Shown in pieces: positions 5,037 to 6,868 of a stretch of 6,868 nt of DNA (positions are counted from its first letter, which is position 1; each line of letters begins with the position of its first letter). The notes beneath the pieces were generated by a model. It ran no database searches and was not told where the DNA came from. It saw only the letters and a list, made by a program, of their open reading frames with translations. Both the position numbers and the translations under genes were made by a program. Origin of the DNA: Lactobacillus sp. (GTDB lineage: Bacteria; Bacillota; Bacilli; Lactobacillales; Lactobacillaceae); assembly GCA_003482405.1 (NCBI GenBank), contig DMZB01000110.1:1-6868 (forward strand), in the 5' to 3' direction.

Positions 5037-5921
5037 TTACTCAGCACACTGCTGTTTAAATTGACACTTTAAGGCCGCAAGTTTAACTTGCACCACTTCG
5101 TTTTGATTAATCCTTGCAAACGCAAGTGTATCTTCGAGCAATTGCTGGATTTCGTTTGGATCGTGACGTAAGTTAATCGCATTTTGTGCGGCCAAAAATT
5201 TGATTCGCGGTAAATAGTACGTCACGTGTTCGCCACAACAGATTTTTAATCCTGCTTCAATTAGCCAATTGCTACGACGATAATTTTCCTGCCCAGCATA
5301 GAATTCCGCCGTAAAGAAGATCAGTGTTAGAATTCGCAGGTAATACTGATTTTTATCATCGTAAACTTCCCCGCTTTGAATCTCTTTGACATACTGATAC
5401 ACCTTGTCAAAATAGAAACTCGCCTGTGTTAACTGTTGATGACGGGCGTACATAATCCCAGATCCAAGAAAGGCCAGTTGTGTAAAAATCGTTTGATGTT
5501 TTTCATCCAGATCATTTAAAATTCGTGAAAAATCAAACAAAATATCGTCAGGCTGTCGGTTGATAAGTGCATTTACCATGCCTCGCAAATAGCAGAGTTG
5601 CATTTGACTATTTAGGGCGTCAATTTGCCGTTCGTCAACCTTCGTCAATCGTTTGAGCACACCCTGATAGTCTTCCACCATCAGTTCACGTTCAATATCA
5701 TTTAGTTCAGTCTGTAGCGTTGCTGCAGACGATTGGTCCTGGTATAAGTCATCCACCGTCAGTCCCAAACGCACACAGAGTTTACTCAAAATAGAAAGTG
5801 CCGGCACCCGGCGATTGCTTTCAAACTTACTAAGGGTCGCTTGCGTGCAAATTCCTTGGCAGAGCTTTACTTGTGAAATTTTAAGGGCTTTCCGCCGCTG
5901 AACAAACACTTGAGTTTCCAT
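5037..5921 (-). CDS. Rgg/GadR/MutR-like transcriptional regulator (XRE HTH plus helical repeat domain)
   Basis: This 294-aa protein has an N-terminal XRE helix-turn-helix (residues 5-60), including ISQVKLCQGICTQATLSKFE and VPALSILSKLCVRLGLTVDDL. The remainder is all-helical and TPR-like (about 70-290), as in Rgg and related peptide-responsive regulators of Firmicutes. Length and layout fit that family. An upstream in-frame ATG (5969) would add 16 residues, but the ATG at 5921 has AGAAAGG (5929-5935) with a 7-nt spacer. Cysteines are frequent (C21, C25, C49, a CC pair and two near the end), which is unusual but unexplained. It is a single-gene unit with its own terminator. No convincing small hydrophobic pheromone gene lies on either side, so a peptide ligand is not shown. 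Confidence 0.82.
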   Translation of the reverse strand: METQVFVQRRKALKISQVKLCQGICTQATLSKFESNRRVPALSILSKLCVRLGLTVDDLYQDQSSAATLQTELNDIERELMVEDYQGVLKRLTKVDERQIDALNSQMQLCYLRGMVNALINRQPDDILFDFSRILNDLDEKHQTIFTQLAFLGSGIMYARHQQLTQASFYFDKVYQYVKEIQSGEVYDDKNQYYLRILTLIFFTAEFYAGQENYRRSNWLIEAGLKICCGEHVTYYLPRIKFLAAQNAINLRHDPNEIQQLLEDTLAFARINQNEVVQVKLAALKCQFKQQCAE

Positions 5922-5984
5922 TTTGTCGCCTTTCTGTGTTGAGTAGGAACTGAATGTAATGGGAAGCATTGTTTAGGAACAAGG

Positions 5985-6082
5985 ACGCGCTCCGGCTACA
6001 GAGCCATAACGCGCTCGCACCCCCAAGAGCCTCCACATAACCCGAAGCTAAAGTATTCGGAAAACCGCCGAATTCTTCACCT
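5985..6082 (-). repeat. Structured tandem repeat, copy B
   Basis: This is the Rgg-proximal copy of a direct repeat. The aligned part is 6002-6082. It shares an exact 18-mer (plus strand AGCCATAACGCGCTCGCA, 6002-6019) with copy A at a 98-base offset. Minus-strand RNA could form ATTCGG-CGGTTTT-CCGAAT (6 bp, perfect). At the end it could form GGCT-CTGT-AGCC within flanking CGCG/CGCG (5986-6013). A small dyad TTGTT-TAGG-AACAA (5969-5982) follows. Confidence 0.7.
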
Positions 6083-6099
6083 CTCGTGACCTGCTCTGT

Positions 6100-6181
6100 A
6101 GCCATAACGCGCTCGCAAACTCAGAAATCTGTGCATAAGCTGGAAGTCAAATCATCCGGAAAACCACCGAATGTTTCGCCT
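6100..6181 (-). repeat. Structured tandem repeat, copy A
   Basis: This is the suf-proximal copy, about 82 bp, roughly 70 percent identical by eye to copy B. The 18-mer is at 6100-6117 and CGGAAAACC is at 6157-6165 (copy B: 6058-6066). Minus-strand RNA could form ATTCGG-TGGTTTT-CCGGAT. One A-U pair of copy B is a G-U pair here, so the stem is kept. The two copies fill most of the 306-base gap between the Rgg-like and DUF59 genes. Confidence 0.7.
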
Positions 6182-6227
6182 TCCTTCTTATTGCTCGATT
6201 TCTACCGAGTTTACTCACGCTCAAATT

Positions 6228-6554
6228 TTATTCATGAATTCCCAGCGCTACCTTGGCGTAACGGGTCATCATACCCATGTTCCACGCGGGCTCCCACACC
6301 AAATGGATGTCGCAATCTGTGACGCCGTCCACCGACGTGGCTGCCTCCGTGATCGCGTCATCTAACATGTTGCCGAGGGGGCAGCCCATCGTCGTTAAGG
6401 TCATCGCGATATCACAATGCCCATCCACGACAGTCACGTTATAGATCAGGCCCAAATTGACCATGTCGATTCCTAGTTCAGGATCGATCACTTCAGCCAA
6501 AGCTGTCATCACGGCCGTTTCAGTCTCTGACAGTGCGTTTGCTTCTCTTAACAT
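6228..6554 (-). CDS. sufT: MIP18/DUF59 family Fe-S assembly protein (SufT/PaaD-like)
   Basis: This small single-domain protein of 108 aa probably helps mature or deliver Fe-S clusters in the cytoplasm. It shows the family core DPELGIDMVNLGLIYNV (residues 24-40), then a strand, then TTMGCPLGN (54-62) with the conserved cysteine C58. The usual motif is TTPGCP, so methionine replaces proline. The ATG at 6554 has GAGG (6563-6566) with an 8-nt spacer. A GTG one codon earlier (6557) is possible but closer to the Shine-Dalgarno. It starts 41 nt after the sufB stop on the same strand, a common arrangement in Firmicutes suf operons. I see no T-run terminator before the tandem repeats that begin about 46 nt downstream. 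The symbol is by context; the family call is firm. Confidence 0.85.
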   Translation of the reverse strand: MLREANALSETETAVMTALAEVIDPELGIDMVNLGLIYNVTVVDGHCDIAMTLTTMGCPLGNMLDDAITEAATSVDGVTDCDIHLVWEPAWNMGMMTRYAKVALGIHE

Positions 6555-6595
6555 CACGCATTCCTCACCTTTCTAATTTACCGGTTAACAAATTA

Positions 6596-6868
6596 TTATC
6601 CGATCGAGCCTTCCATTTCAAAACTAATTAACCGGTTTAGTTCTACGGCATATTCCATTGGCAGTTCCTTCGTAAATGGCTCCACAAAGCCCATAACGAT
6701 CATTTCAGTAGCCTTTGCCTCAGAAATTCCACGGCTCATCAAGTAGTACAATTGTTCCTCAGAAATCTTAGAAACCTTCGCTTCGTGCTCCATTGACACG
6801 TTAGCATTATTGATTTCGTTATACGGAATGGTATCTGATTTTGATTGATCATCCATGATAATCGTGTC
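6596..6868 (-). CDS. sufB: SufB, Fe-S cluster assembly scaffold, C-terminal part only
   Basis: The 90 visible codons are the extreme C-terminus of SufB. The frame is open through the right window edge (first visible codons give DTIIMDDQ), so the internal methionine at 6856 is not the start. Recognisable SufB sequence includes [31 protein letters not shown] and [19 protein letters not shown]. SufB forms the scaffold with SufC and SufD that builds Fe-S clusters from sulfur supplied by SufS-SufU. The rest of the operon should lie to the right of the window. The typical NE(V/I)H segment reads NEIN here, a histidine-to-asparagine change from the sequence I recall as typical, of unknown consequence. 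Confidence 0.95.
   Translation of the reverse strand, partial: DTIIMDDQSKSDTIPYNEINNANVSMEHEAKVSKISEEQLYYLMSRGISEAKATEMIVMGFVEPFTKELPMEYAVELNRLISFEMEGSIG

Noticed and set aside
5922..6000. Short peptide pheromone gene next to the Rgg-like regulator (for example a 5-codon frame near 5959-5976)
   Set aside because: It is far too short and lacks the hydrophobic character of known SHP peptides; the downstream side also offers no clear candidate.
5881..6105. Minus-strand 74-codon frame through the repeats; GEEFGGFP in one copy resembles GETFGGFP in the other
   Set aside because: The resemblance follows from the shared stem-loop DNA. The frame is interrupted by a stop in copy A and runs out of frame into the Rgg-like gene.
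5985..6182. CRISPR array or T-box riboswitch in the repeat region
   Set aside because: Only two long, imperfect, adjacent copies exist with no regular unique spacers. The T-box core AGGGTGGNACCGCG is absent and the element is not a leader with a terminator switch.
6086..6365. Plus-strand frames opposite the repeats and the DUF59 gene
   Set aside because: They are shadows of the repeats and of a well-supported minus-strand gene.

Overview
The window looks like chromosomal DNA of a low-to-moderate-GC Gram-positive, most likely a member of the Lactobacillaceae. Pointers are strong AG-rich ribosome binding sites, a LytTR/DUF3021 pair, an NreC-type regulator, an Rgg-like regulator, and a SUF cluster ending in sufB plus a DUF59 gene. 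The species assignment is inference.

Layout, left to right. (1) The N-terminal 209 codons of a CPBP intramembrane protease run off the left edge (minus strand) and have a recognisable promoter. (2) A 96-residue hypothetical gene (minus) ends at a clear terminator. (3) A plus-strand operon encodes a LytTR DNA-binding protein, a DUF3021 membrane protein overlapping it by ATGA, and a CcdC/DUF1453-like membrane protein with a histidine-rich tail. It closes at a bidirectional terminator. (4) A 16-bp palindrome one base away from the ParB-binding parS consensus lies between this operon and the next gene. (5) A minus-strand two-component pair follows: an NreB-like soluble histidine kinase and an NreC-like response regulator that overlap by 8 bp. 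(6) Upstream of the kinase is a short ORF that may be the 3' remnant of an Mga-type regulator; it contains a perfect match to the catabolite-response-element (cre) consensus. (7) An Rgg-like regulator (minus) ends at its own terminator. (8) A 306-bp gap is filled mainly by two tandem copies of a structured, CG-rich repeat about 98 bp apart. (9) The right edge holds the end of a SUF Fe-S assembly operon: a MIP18/DUF59 protein and the C-terminus of SufB, both minus.

The genes form separate transcription units rather than one pathway. The LytTR-DUF3021 unit is expected to work as a DNA-binding activator held in check by its membrane partner. The NreBC-like pair is expected to sense oxygen or redox state through cysteines in the kinase N-terminus, but the cysteine spacing differs from the staphylococcal NreB pattern and no nitrate-reduction genes are visible here. 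The most unusual items are the parS-like site, the altered cysteine motif, the tandem structured repeats, and the cre site inside the short ORF. I see no phage, insertion sequence, CRISPR array, tRNA or rRNA.
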